NCBI GenBank assembly: GCA_026874595.1
Contig: CM049314.1
Span: 4,376,229 to 4,440,228 of the forward strand
From: Sipunculus nudus
Lineage: Eukaryota; Annelida; Sipuncula; Golfingiida; Sipunculidae
DNA: 64,000 nt
Reading direction: 5' to 3'
In this document: piece after piece, positions 15,101 to 44,544 of the stretch
Layout: every line of letters begins with the position of its first letter
Position numbering within the stretch: position 1 is the first letter of the stretch
Notes under the pieces: generated by a model
Seen by the model: the letters and a program-made list of their open reading frames with translations, nothing else
What the model was told of the DNA's origin: nothing
The model's database searches: none
Program-made: the position numbers and the translations under genes

Positions 15101-15288
15101 CTTACGACAACATCCGGGCAACCATTAAGAAGAACATTGAATGGATGGACAAGAACGAGGTGTCCCTGCGGGAATGGTTCACTTCCGTTAACAGCAATGA
15201 ACAGCAGGTCAACATGGCCGCCGAGGTGACCTTGCTGCATGCGGACATGTCAGCACCGGATCATGAACCACAGTTCCTACAGCTATAG
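921..15288 (+). CDS. M1 zinc aminopeptidase (aminopeptidase N-like), 5'-partial, 17 exons visible
   Basis: Exons: 921-1041, 1286-1440, 3396-3509, 4142-4276, 4770-4835, 5103-5168, 8594-8787, 9082-9173, 9394-9515, 10043-10098, 10275-10422, 10804-10883, 11499-11609, 13352-13528, 13948-14070, 14667-14733, 15055-15288. Joined they give 686 residues and a TAG stop, with compatible phases and GT-AG borders throughout. Exon 2 carries GAMENWG and the zinc motif HELAH. Exon 3 carries the third zinc ligand in LNEAYASY, 19 residues after the second His. The transition-state Tyr is in ITYRKGAS at the exon 4/5 junction. The rest is the helical C-terminal (ERAP1_C-like) domain. M1 enzymes remove N-terminal residues from peptides, usually as membrane ectoenzymes. 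Two departures from the usual M1 forms are HELAHK for HELAHQ and NEAYA for NEGFA. The anchor and N-terminal domain are outside the window. It is the tandem paralogue of the gene at 20,050-38,860. Confidence 0.93.
2074..2129. repeat. Imperfect hairpin in intron 2 of the first M1 gene
   Basis: CTTGTCGAGAAC at 2074-2085 pairs with GTTCTCTGACAAG at 2117-2129, a 12-bp stem with one bulge. It sits in a locally GC-richer patch (about 2040-2260) of otherwise AT-rich intron. No function is evident. Confidence 0.4.
6102..6152. repeat. Compound (CT)n(AT)n microsatellite
   Basis: A run of CT dinucleotides to 6130 passes directly into AT dinucleotides. It lies in the intron 5169-8593 of the first M1 gene, just before the 27-bp satellite. 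Confidence 0.95.
6327..7806. repeat. Satellite of about 52 tandem 27-bp units inside an M1 intron
   Basis: The unit is GACTCG-GACTTG-GACTCG-AACATC-AAG, 27 bp, repeated almost without interruption from about 6368 to 7770 with decayed edges. Read in one frame it encodes the nonapeptide DSDLDSNIK. The unit contains no stop in several frames of both strands, so long overlapping reading frames appear that are not evidence of a gene. Seven units carry GACTCCCGACTT instead of GACTCGGACTT, which adds one base and shifts the frame. Their CCC positions are 6746, 6855, 6964, 7100, 7236, 7345 and 7562. It lies wholly between exons ending at 5168 and starting at 8594. Confidence 0.97.
10193..10220. repeat. 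(ATT)n microsatellite
   Basis: A short ATT trinucleotide run just upstream of the exon at 10275-10422 of the first M1 gene. Confidence 0.85.
12456..12488. repeat. (GT)n followed by an 18-base G run
   Basis: GT dinucleotides lead into an uninterrupted G tract at 12471-12488, in the intron 11610-13351. Similar pure G tracts are at 1767-1785 and 44205-44222. Homopolymers of this length are also prone to sequencing error. Confidence 0.85.
12690..12965 (-). mobile_element. tRNA-derived SINE (minus strand)
   Basis: Read on the minus strand, a tRNA-like head occupies about 12,895-12,965. An A box, TGGCTCAGGGGTAGAGC, is complementary to 12,939-12,955. A B box, GAGTTCGAATC, is complementary to 12,903-12,913. 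Their spacing fits an internal RNA polymerase III promoter. The sequence between them does not fold into an obvious tRNA, and a roughly 200-base GC-richer unrelated body follows, as expected for a SINE. The far (3') end is approximate, because I see no clear tail or target duplication. It lies in the intron between exons 13 and 14 of the first M1 gene. I cannot assign a named SINE family. Confidence 0.75.
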
Positions 15289-15291
15289 ATG

Positions 15292-15297
15292 AATAAA
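15292..15297 (+). terminator. Candidate polyadenylation signal of the first M1 gene
   Basis: AATAAA begins three bases after the TAG stop. It implies a very short 3' UTR; further AATAAA copies follow between about 15,370 and 15,730 and could be used instead. Confidence 0.5.
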
Positions 15298-16184
15298 ACT
15301 TTATAAGGAATTGCTATATTGGCCCTTACACAACTATGTGATTAAATCACATGGAAATTTATTGTGATTAATACAAATAAACAGAAAACGTCATACAAAT
15401 ATAGTAAATAAATAAAAAATAACCAAAATGATTAAAGTTAAACTGGACAGTTAAACTTTTGTTAAAGTTTAGTGAAAAAAAAATTCAGTTTTAGAATAGA
15501 AAATTGTCAACGGTCTGATTTTGGGCACAAAACTATTGAATGTTTGCTTTCGTTGATAACCAGTAATTAACTCCTCCGGAAATTAAACTCTTGTTCATTA
15601 ATGATGGAGGCTAAAAATAAGAGTGTTTATGGTTAATAAAAATATGAGTGAATATATTTGTCGTCGTTGCTTGGTATCAATACCTAAGTACATCAATTTT
15701 GCTTTTCAATAAATATTGTTTCAATAAATATTTTTTGTTTATATTGCGAAAGAGTTGCTGTTATGTTATCACAGATAAAAAAACTGTATATACCTGAATG
15801 AAAAAGATTTTGGGCAATGATCAGTAGATAACACCTGCTCTCATCAGCCTAAGGTGTTGCTTTATTTTAATACTTAAGCGAAACCTGCTCATATAAAATT
15901 ACCTAATAACCCGTATTCTTGCAACAACAGAAATTTGCATTCTTGTGTTTTACTATAGTGATCAATCTTTGGAACGTCTTTACTTAAAATTCACTCGAAT
16001 CCAAGCCGCTTGAAGCCACCACAATTGCTCATCAATTCCCTTCGAGGCTCAATTTCCTTTTGCTGTCTGACCCAACCACCATCCTTAATTTCCAGGAAAT
16101 GCCATTTACGGTCTTTTTTTATGAAATGGATGTTTGTGTATACATGCCCTTGTTGTCTGGTAATGTTTTAATATTTAAAGGCAT

Positions 16185-17371
16185 ACTGTAGATTCAGATA
16201 ATATCGTGGGCTTAAAATTTATTGGTTTTTGTACAAAACGCATATCGTGGGGTATTTGAATTCGTGGAAAGACAATGATTGGAAATCATGGTTTATAAAT
16301 ATCTCCATATGAGTTACGCAAGGAAGACGATAGCAGGTAATACACCACAGGTTCGACTGAGATGTTTATCTTTCGGTTGCGCCTGTACCGCGGTCAGTCG
16401 GGTCAAAGTTGCGCATACAAGCCTCGCCCGACCAGAGCTTAACAAAAGATTTAATCAGACGTGATTGACCCGTGGCACACGTTACATCGCCTTTTAATTA
16501 TAATGCCCGATTACATTACGTACACAGAAAACGTAAACCCTCACTTGATTGGAGGAAAATGAAACGGGGCCCGTCCGCCAGAAGGTTTTTAACCTTTTTT
16601 TTTTCATCATGTCGGTTTTCACATGTGGCGCTTGCATGTAAATCCTGGACGCGGCCTTGGGACAAGAGGTTCCTTCGTTATTCGACGTGTTAACTTTTTC
16701 GATATTTTAAAACAATTGGTTTATATATAATATAATTTGCACACTAGTATTCTGCGACGCTTAGGCCTGCTTATGCGAACATTTATGCACAACTATCGGT
16801 AATATTCGGAAGAAGTACCTCTTGTCTTATTAATGGCTCACTTTTATGCACGCAGCTGTAGTCGGCAATATTCAAAATATGAGTTCTTCACACTTAACAT
16901 TCACATCCCGCGGTAATGCGAATGAGTTTACATGGACGTGTCTCGGTAACCGTGGAAACGAACATTCGCACAGGTGTACCGTTTTTGTCGTATTCAGTAG
17001 GCCTACTATACCGCTTTGCGCGATAGAAATGTGCTATTGTTCAATTAAACAATTATGAAAGCCGCGTTTGTGCGATATTAGAGGAAATTACGGGATTGAC
17101 AACATAATATGTATAAAACACGTATTGTTTGTAGCAATTTACAGCGAAAATGATTCAGCACATTTATTATATGCATCAATGATAATCATGAAATAGTAAT
17201 AATAATTTATGTACCTTTATTGAAAGGTCAGCCAGCGAAAATAAATGTAGATAAAGTCGACCACCAGCTGCCGTTATCTATATGTAAGATATTCTCTGAC
17301 CATGTGATTTTTTTATCGTTAGGATAATGAATTCGTGGATTACTTTTACTAATATTTCTGAATCTGCAGTA
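16185..17371. mobile_element. Non-autonomous inverted-repeat element with TA ends
   Basis: TACTGTAGATTCAGA at 16,185 is matched in reverse at 17,351-17,371, where the sequence ends TCTGAATCTGCAGTA. The ends are therefore CTG[TC]AGATTCAGA flanked by TA, as expected for a Tc1/mariner-type target. No transposase reading frame is visible in the 1.2 kb. A diverged partial copy in opposite orientation lies at about 55,450-56,050, which supports a dispersed element. Confidence 0.65.
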
Positions 17372-17554
17372 TTTTTTCAGTAAGGGCCACGGCGACACAT
17401 ATACTTTAGCTGTTTTAGGCAGCGATGTAGGTAGCAGTTGAGAGCTCTGAGGAAGATCAGGTTAATAAATAAATCAGTATTGCCATGGTCATTAAATCTT
17501 GTGATCAGGGTGAAAAATATTATTATAGTAAAATTAAAACATGGTAAAGTGCAA

Positions 17555-18085
17555 TGCATAACAGAAAAGGCCGGCTTGTCCGAGATTGGATATACTTGGC
17601 TGATACCCATCTCACCCGGAGGAACCATTGTCGCACCAGGTGTAAACCACCGGATTGACGCCGGGGTTTGCAGGTTTTTTTTTTTCTTTAACATAAGTAA
17701 GTGAAAGTTTTTGAAAAATTAAAACAGGGTAAAGAACAATGCATTTTATAGATAGATTCCTTACTCTTACCAAAACCGATCACAATTATAACATAAGTTA
17801 TTTTAAGAAGTCAACAGGAAAGGCCGGCTTATCTGAGATTGAATATACTTGGCTATTACCAATATATTAGTTACTTAATGTTGCAGGGACATGTGGCTTT
17901 TGGCTTCGGTTTAATGGAAGGGTTTATCTGAGAGCCAGGTCTTCTGCAAGGAAGCATATGTTAATTAATCTAAGAGCATAGTGATAAGAGGATGCTAAAC
18001 AAAGCTTTCTCACCGGAGGAACCATTGTCGTACCAAGTGTGAACCACCGGTTTGACACCAGGGATTGCCGTTTTATTTTTTTTAT
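17555..18085. repeat. Two copies of an about 130-bp repeat, the second split
   Basis: Copy 1 (about 17,560-17,690) runs from AAAGGCCGGCTTGTC through CGGAGGAACCATTGTCG to a T tract. Copy 2 has the first half at about 17,817-17,870 and the second half at about 18,010-18,080, with some 138 unrelated bases between them. Both halves are 80-90% alike by eye. The source family is not recognised. Confidence 0.7.
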
Positions 18086-18776
18086 TTAAGAAAGGTTTAA
18101 TCGATCATGTCATTTAAAAATACACTGATTAAGTCTGTGTTCAAAAATTTAAACGATTTCTCCGAGTTTCAAGTATTGTCAGTAGGGAGATATAGTTGAG
18201 ATGAAAGAATAATCCTCTGTAAGACGTCTATTTTCTTTAAGAGCCTTTGGACTGACAAAGAGGTTCAGGAGTCGTCACGACCAGAACGGCCAAATGCTTT
18301 AATTTGAATCTGCATTCTCAGGAATACAATCATCTGCCATATGGGCATTCACTTAACCGGCCAATACTCCCAGGTTAATTGCGTACATAAGTTACTGAAC
18401 AATTGTGATTATTTGTAATTTTTTATGACATTCCTAAATCCGGATCATATGCCGTATCCATACCGGACTCTAATCGATTCTTCATAATCCCAATTCCTTG
18501 AAATATCCTGAAAATTTTATTAGATTTCTTTCATGATTGCGTGAGTTATATTGTGTACAAACACACACACGAAAAAAAAAAACCACCACACAACAAAAAA
18601 ATATACACAGGAACGATGATAAAGGCATACCCTTCGGGCTGAGGCAATTAATAGATACTTTACTTAATTTACAGTAGGACACATGTCAAAGCTCAAGGGT
18701 GAAAAGTTGGTACAGGTTTATGTTAGTGGTGTGCCTGTACCCCTTTTGTGACAAGGCCGCATGTCTCTATCTCTGT

Positions 18777-18913
18777 TATATATAGCTGACCAAGAGTGAG
18801 TGTAAGCCTACTTATTAAAGCGTTCACTAAACTTGTAAGGTCATTAATTGGAAATAGTTAGAAACTGCTGGGGAGATCAGCAGCCATCGGATATTCCTCG
18901 CCTGACACGAGAG
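18777..18913 (+). promoter_or_regulatory. Candidate TATA promoter and 5' non-coding exon of the second M1 gene
   Basis: TATATATA at 18,777-18,784 could direct initiation near 18,810. The following sequence ends in GAG followed by a strong donor, GTAAGT, at 18,914. The coding exon of the second M1 gene is preceded by an acceptor, TTTTAG, at 20,036-20,041, which implies an upstream non-coding exon. No transcript evidence was available, so this pairing is inference. Confidence 0.35.
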
Positions 18914-20049
18914 GTAAGTAATTATTAATAGTAATTGCCGTCAACTGCAGAATGTTTAAGTTATGCAAGACACGTCTTTCCTGTAAACTGTTAATATGTA
19001 GTGAATAAGTTTAATCTAGATAAGGATGTCTGAATATACCATCTCGTTTTGTATGATAAAATTTATATTTTTACGTTTTAAGTATATTGGTGGGATTTGT
19101 AAGCACACTTAAATGTATTGATTCGATTATATCCCCTAATAACAGTCATGGCTATATACAGGTTGAGCGGTTTAGAAATGTTATTAACTAATGTAGCACA
19201 TACTTATACGTTTATTTTTTTGTGGTAACTCAGTCTCATTCGTTTAAGCCGAACACTTACATCAGCACGAATTATTGTCACTAATTTATCTTTTAATTCT
19301 AAGGTTAAGCATCAGTAGCTTTATCCAACTGGACAGTAATCAAACATGAAAATAGAGTGAATAAATTTACAGCCGCATAAAACCAATGTATAAATATATA
19401 AGTTATAAGTAGTAGTTAAATGATAGCACTTTTAAAAGCAGAAACCGCATCTACGTGCCACACGTTCGATATATCTGGGGATTTTCTTAACAATTAACCT
19501 TTGTCCCATGGCCTTGGTATAAGAGTAAAGGGGGGGGGGAGAAAACTGTTCAGTTATATTCATTGATGACATATGGCGTGAATCTCGTCCATCGATAACA
19601 TCGAGCCTATTCCTTCACGCAATCTTGCGTGAGTTTCAAATATCGCGATCTCACCACACATAGGACCAACAACAAAGAATAACTATTGTTATATGAATAA
19701 TCATTTGATTAACTGAACGAAAAATTTTAGCAATTGCAAGGGCAACTAAAGGAACATCAAACATGTGGACTATTGATCACTGATGGCGGATAATTTAATA
19801 GACCTGATTTAATTTGAATTGTTATCTTTCAACATACAAGATCTATAATGATTCATTAAATCAATCTTTAACCTTTATTTAAGCGATAATTCTCCTTTCG
19901 CTTATATCACGAACTTGTCACCCTCTCGAACAAAAAGGCAGCCTCAGTATTTACGATTGTCTTATGAGCATCCTAATATAACCAATATATTGTGAGACAT
20001 GTTTTTGTTTATATAACGATAATGGAATACTATCATTTTAGGGGTTGCC

Positions 20050-38860
<18,811 letters not shown>

Positions 38861-39761
38861 ATGTTGAAATGGACTTAAGTATTACATATTCTTGTTATCT
38901 TTGAAATCGGAGCCTTGATTTGAATGTAAAGTGTTCATCATATTAATAGAACAAAAAACGCCGGGATCAAAGTTATTATCAAAGTTAGGCTTACTGTGAC
39001 TCTGCGGGAATTGTTATGTACTCTGGAATATAATGTTTCTTGAATATGCTTTCAACCATATCTGAAACAATCATTTTTCAATCATACCGTCTACAGTGAT
39101 GAGTATATGTGTGTAGGAATGAAATCGATTTTTTAGCGAACATGTGAGCTTATGCGATAGTGTGGCGTCGTCCGGCGTCCGTCGTCCGTCGTCTGTACGT
39201 TAAACTATACTATCTTGAAAACGGCAAGAATTAGCATCATCAAATTTTATGCATAAAATTAGTCATCTAAAAAACTCTATCGGATTTTGCTTATTTTTGG
39301 CTAACTGCATTTTCTTAGATTTTATAGGGAAAAAGCTAAAAAAGTTTAAAAAATCTTCTTCTCCGAATCTGTTCAGCCAAATTGTCCAATATTTTACAGA
39401 AATGATTTCTGGAACAATCTCTCTCAAGTTTGTTCGAATGGTTTAAGTTCGGTGATTTTTGGCCGAGTTACAGGAAGTTGAACTTAGTCATTTGTCCGAA
39501 AAAGCATACTAAAATTACAATCTCAGAAATGGCTTGAGCTATCATCACTAAATTTTATGCCAATGTTGGTCACATGAGTCATATCTGAAATTGAGGTATT
39601 GGTGGCGCCACCTGCATCGTCCTTTTTTGTACGGGGGTCATCAGTGCCCGTATCAAACTGAAGTCTACAAATAACTTCTTCTCTGAAACGATATGGCCAA
39701 ATTGTTTAATATGGGACAGAAATGATCCTAGGGTAATGCTTTCTGAAATTTGTTCAAATGG

Positions 39762-40470
39762 TCTCAGTTCAGTGACTTTTGGCTAAGTTATGGGAAGCTG
39801 AATTTAGTCATATGACATAGCAGCCCATTTTAGCTAAGTGGCTAAAAAAATCTTCTTCTCAAAAACCACTGGGCCAAGTTCTTTAATCTCACACATTAAT
39901 TATCCTTAGATGTTGATATTTCAAGTTTCTTCAAATGGTCTCAGTTCAGTGACTTTTGGCTAAGTTATGGGAAGCTGAATTTAGTCATATGCCGTAACAG
40001 CCCATTTTAGCTAAGTGGCTACACAAGTCTTCTTCTCAAAAACCACTGGGCCAAATTTTTAAATCTCACACATTAATTATTCTTAGATGTTGATAATTCA
40101 AGTTTGTTCAAGTGGTCTCAGTTCAGTGACTTTTGGCTGAGTTATGGGAAGCTGAATTTAGTCATATGCCATAACAGCCCATTTTAGCTAAGTGGCTACA
40201 AAAATCTTCTTCTCAAAAACCACTGGGTCAAATTCTTAAATCTCACACATTAATTATCCTTAGATGTTGATAATTCAAGTTTGTTCAAATGGTTTTGGTT
40301 CAATGATTTTTGGCTGAATTATGGGAAGCTGAACTTTGCCATTTGCTGTATTTTCCCATATGAGTTATAAACCTACAAAACGTTTTTTGACTGATGATAC
40401 TGAGGCCAGTTTGTTTAATATTTTGCAAGAATAATTCCCTAAATAATTCTTATAATAATTGTATTTTATG
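39762..40470. repeat. 177-bp tandem repeat, three good units plus a decayed fourth
   Basis: Units begin TCTCAGTTCAGTGACTTTTG and contain AAACCACTGGG and TTAGATGTTGATA. The period is exactly 177 bp between the first three unit starts. Confidence 0.93.
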
Positions 40471-41019
40471 GTTCCAAAGAATGAATTTTGGCTGATTTAT
40501 AAAGATTGACTTGAGTCATTTTACCATACATGTTAGCTGTGTGAAGCAGATACATCTAGCCTAGCACCAGTTTATCAGCATCCATTACATCATGCCTCTA
40601 GACATTTAGATTTCAGGTTATCTATGGAAAATATTGACAAGAATGTTTTTTAAAAGCTTTTAAAAATGTAGATTTATGATATTAGATATCATCTGTACAC
40701 TAACTCATAATTTCTCAGGAATAGCAGGAGCTACCATCCCCAAATTTTATGTAATTATCTGTCACAAAATAAATGTTGATGGATTCAGCTTATTTTTGCT
40801 ATTTGTATTTACTTAGATTTTACAGGGAAAAAGCTGAAAAAAACTTTAAAAGTCTTATTCTTCTAAATGGTCAGAAATTTACAGAAATGATCCCAGAGGC
40901 GAGCCCTCTCAAGTTTGTTCAAATGGTTTGTGTTTGATAAATTCTAGCAGAGTTACATAACAGGCCAAGATTGTGTATGTTTCTTAAATAGGTTGAGTAA
41001 CTGCCAACTGTTTCAGATT

Positions 41020-41450
41020 TGGCAACAGATCAAGAGTTCATTCAGTTCAGCCAAATATAGGTCAACAGTTCAATCAGTGCGGCCAAGCACAAGGCATGTG
41101 ATCACCTCATGGGTGTCATGTGAGCACCTCATGGGCAGCATGTGATCATCTCATGGGTAGCATGTGATCAGATCATGAGTATCATGTGATCACCACATGG
41201 GTGTCATGCCCCCCAGGGCTGCATATGGAGCCAATCTGTGAGCTTATGCAATTGTGTGGCTACTATTTCAGATTTGGCAACAGGCAAAAGGTCAGTCTGG
41301 ATTTTTTTATAGCTTTGGCAGACTGCCAACCAACTGTGTCAGATTATGCAACAGGTCAAGAATTCACTCAGTGCAGCCAGGTACACGTCAGAAGTTCACT
41401 CAGTCTACCCAGGAGCAGGTCAAGAGTTCACTCAGTGCAGTAGCCTGAGC
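41020..41450. repeat. Two interleaved minisatellites
   Basis: One has units like CATGTGATCACCTCATGGGT, about 22-25 bp, five copies at 41,095-41,210. The other has units like GGTCAAGAGTTCACTCAGTG, about 28 bp, seen at about 41,025-41,090 and again at 41,350-41,445. Confidence 0.85.
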
Positions 41451-41966
41451 CAGTAATTTGTCACAGTACACTCGGTGCAACTGCCTTTCTCACCTAAACC
41501 TGGTCAGCCCCATGCATCAGACTCAAGGTAAGTTTCATGTATTGGTCCGTTATTCTGACCTGTCTATGTGTCTTTAATGGCTTTCTCGTTCACAAGACAG
41601 GTGTTGCCATCTGCAATGACTTTTGCAAAGTGTATGTGCCTGCTTAATTCCATGGAGGAATTTGATATATCAGCCTGAAATTGGGCATATTTATACATGT
41701 CAAATAGCTTTGTTGTACACAAGACTAGTGGTGCCACCTACAATAAATTTTGTGTTGTGTGCACCCATGCGAGAATTTCAGCAGTGATATTTGCGTATTG
41801 TTTCTTGTTCAGATGTTTAGTACTTGCATTGTTCATATATATGAAAAGAAGTGGTTCAGCATTGAAGCGTTATACCTGGTGTATATCCATATGCACAGGT
41901 TCCCATTAGGCCTGTAGGCCTTGTTATGTTAATTATGTGAGGCTGATGACAGCATTAATTTGGTAC

Positions 41967-42698
41967 TGTTACAGAACCTAATAACAACAGATCACGTAAT
42001 CGTGATGAGCACAAATGTTGTTACGGAGATATTTAAATCCAGATTCTGTAACACTAAGCGTTAAATGTCTAGGTGAATAAATAAAGAAGTCAGTGTTTTT
42101 TTGTTAACAAATAATTTAAAGTTATTCTTAGAACAATCCTAGCATTACAATACACTAAATCAATACAATTACACATTAAAGCAATAAAAATGTACAGTAC
42201 AAGAGTGTTCGGATCCTAGGCTTTGATTTCTGGATACCACCACTATCACTGCTCTATAAGAGTCCTTTAACACCAATAATCCACGTAAATAGTAATAATC
42301 CAAAGACAAAACTGAGAAACTGTATTAAGACGGTTGAATATCTGCACCACTGCAATTATCGGTAAGGTCCCAAAACTGACGGGAAAGAAACACTCTTAGT
42401 GCCCGCTGGTATTTTCCTTTCTGTCGGCTCTAAACACAGGCCTTAATTTATAGCTTCTCACCCGAAAATTCTTGGAATGGAAAATTACAAAGAACAATAC
42501 ACACGCACATGAACAGACTCGACACATCTAGAACAAAAAGGAAGCCTGTGTCTCTACGCTTCAGACCCCACACGTGAGCCAGCGCCCAACAAGCAAGGTT
42601 CCCATAGCAACGAACTAACTATGCCTGCGCTATACGAATCAGAATGTCAACGGACACATGAAATACTACTGCGTACAATAAAACAGACAACGGTAACA
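41967..42698. mobile_element. Probable solo LTR, 732 bp, with 4-bp target duplication
   Basis: The element begins TGTTAC and ends GTAACA, the TG...CA termini usual for long terminal repeats. It is flanked on both sides by GTAC (41,963-41,966 and 42,699-42,702). Inside are an AATAAA stretch near 42,079 and no protein homology. No second LTR or internal polyprotein is nearby, which fits recombination to a solo LTR. GTAC is itself a palindrome, so a DNA element with short inverted ends is an alternative. Transcriptional orientation is unclear. Confidence 0.6.
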
Positions 42699-42702
42699 GT
42701 AC

Positions 42703-44544
42703 ATAATCTTTTATCATATAAATTAAAAGAATTAAAGTTTTAAGTTTCGGCAAGGAAACGTTATAGCTGGATTTCCTTTTCTATTAAAGTGCGTGAATTA
42801 ACGTGACGCAGTGGAGGTCTCAATAATTTTACTGGCTATAGTACTGTCGGTACTGTTGAAGTTGTGTTTTTAAGATGTGTTTGGCTTCTCAGCGTACCTC
42901 ACGAGTTTCAACGTTTGTGCGAGCCAATATGTTACTGATATCATCAAGTCTAATATGCATTTATATAATTATGTTCCTGAGGTATAAGTTTTCTTATGGA
43001 ATTGTTTTCCTTTTTGGGGAGAAAATCGACATCTTACCATATGAAAAAAAACAAGCAAGAGGTTATGTCATAATATGTGTTCTTCTAGAAACCGATTGAT
43101 AAATTTGTACATAACGATGTCAACACAATGAAATAATACACGTGACCTCTTTGACATATAACCCCTGTCGCTGTCACAGTGATGATTGCGTAACAATGAC
43201 TATATGCAATATTCCTTTTAATGTAATCCGGAATGAAAACTTGCATGATATACTGTGGAACTGTTTTGTTAGCGGAATTTTAATTTTTTGCGCTTGTAGT
43301 GGGAGCCAGATTTTCGCTGAATTAAGAACACGCGTTATTTCATACAACCAAGACAACTCTAAACATCCCCCCTCCCACCCACCCGAAGTATACAACGGAG
43401 AGCCAACCACGACTCTTGTCAGCTCGGGTTTATTGTAGACACAGCGCGCTGCTTCTACTTAATAAACCAACTGTTGTTGTTTAGTAATTTACTAACTTAC
43501 TCAGCTTTGCTGGTTGCAGCACCATTGCATTATCAAACGTGATTAGTCACGATTATTTACGTATTGTTTTCATCTTGGGCTCATGTTACTCAGTCGCCTG
43601 TAACATATAAAGCGGTGAACCAGAGCTTGTTTAGGGAGGTAGGTTGCGCTATGAACTCGCCTTTTTTATAAAAGCATGCAAAACTGCACGAAAATACGAA
43701 CTGCGCTGATGCTGTAAAACGAAAAAAGCGCGAAAATTCAGGCACGATAAATTAACCTCTTCCGCAGTATGCTTGTTGATAAACAATCATAGTCAACATT
43801 CGATGCATATCCGCCCATACCTCTAATTGTATAGTAGTTCAAAGTTTATTTAAAACAATGGCATGAACCCCCAGTAAATATGTTTTATTTACAAGCATAA
43901 ATCGATCACGTGAATGGCTCAGCAATATTTTGCACCGATGCATACCAAGTCCGTATTGCATATTTAATGCCCCTATTAAGGAAAAACTACAAGGAAGTCG
44001 GTATGGGCCATCATATGGTTCTTTAATTTTCAACCCAAACAACAATTAGGCCAAATAAATGAGGCCCATCTCATCGTTGCAGGAAGTAACATTTTTCAGG
44101 AAACAAGCGACATATAGCAAAACAACGAAAATAAGTATATCATAATACTAAATGTAACATCACAAGAAGAAGACGGACACACACATATCGCGATAAATTG
44201 ACAAGGGGGGGGGGGGGGGGGGTGGGCAACAACACAAACAAACGTGCAACCAACTATGGCCCAGTTTAATTAACAGACTATTTCAAGAAATTCAAATAAC
44301 ATCCTCTGAATTGTGCCAAGTTGTATATATCGTTCATATGCATTACTCGACCATCTGCCAAGCTTATTATTATTATAACAGTCAATGAAACAATTATATT
44401 GTTTAAAAAATATTTATAAACTCTCCTACAATAGAACGGCAACATGAAGTGGACCATTGGTCATGGAGAATGGATTATGAAGGACGACAAACTAGACAAT
44501 AGAATGAATATTGTGCTTCTTGGTTAATTTTAATTGAATTCCAG
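42703..44544. other. No recognisable gene
   Basis: AT-rich sequence with a G tract at 44,205-44,222. I searched it for the middle exons expected upstream of the M13 C-terminal exons at 44,545 and found none. Confidence 0.55.

Larger units (their letters stand above)
15310..18770. other. Intergenic region between the two M1 genes
   Basis: About 3.4 kb separate the end of the first M1 gene from the probable promoter of the second. I see no gene. It holds an inverted-repeat element (16,185-17,371), a short duplicated and split repeat (17,555-18,085) and otherwise AT-rich unique-looking sequence. Confidence 0.6.
39143..41450. repeat. Complex interspersed repeat with tandem cores
   Basis: It opens with TGTGAGCTTATGC at 39,143, followed by a (GTCGTCC)-like run at 39,167-39,192. 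A near copy of that opening recurs at 41,237. Between them is a 177-bp unit repeated three to four times (starts at 39,762, 39,939, 40,116 and a diverged 40,293). After it come two minisatellites. No reading frame is recognisable. From memory, openings of this kind with GTCGTCC runs are common in bivalve and gastropod genomes, but I could not check this. Confidence 0.8.

Noticed and set aside
17377-17694. Minus-strand reading frame over a repeat copy
   Set aside because: The second copy of the repeat is interrupted and does not keep the frame.
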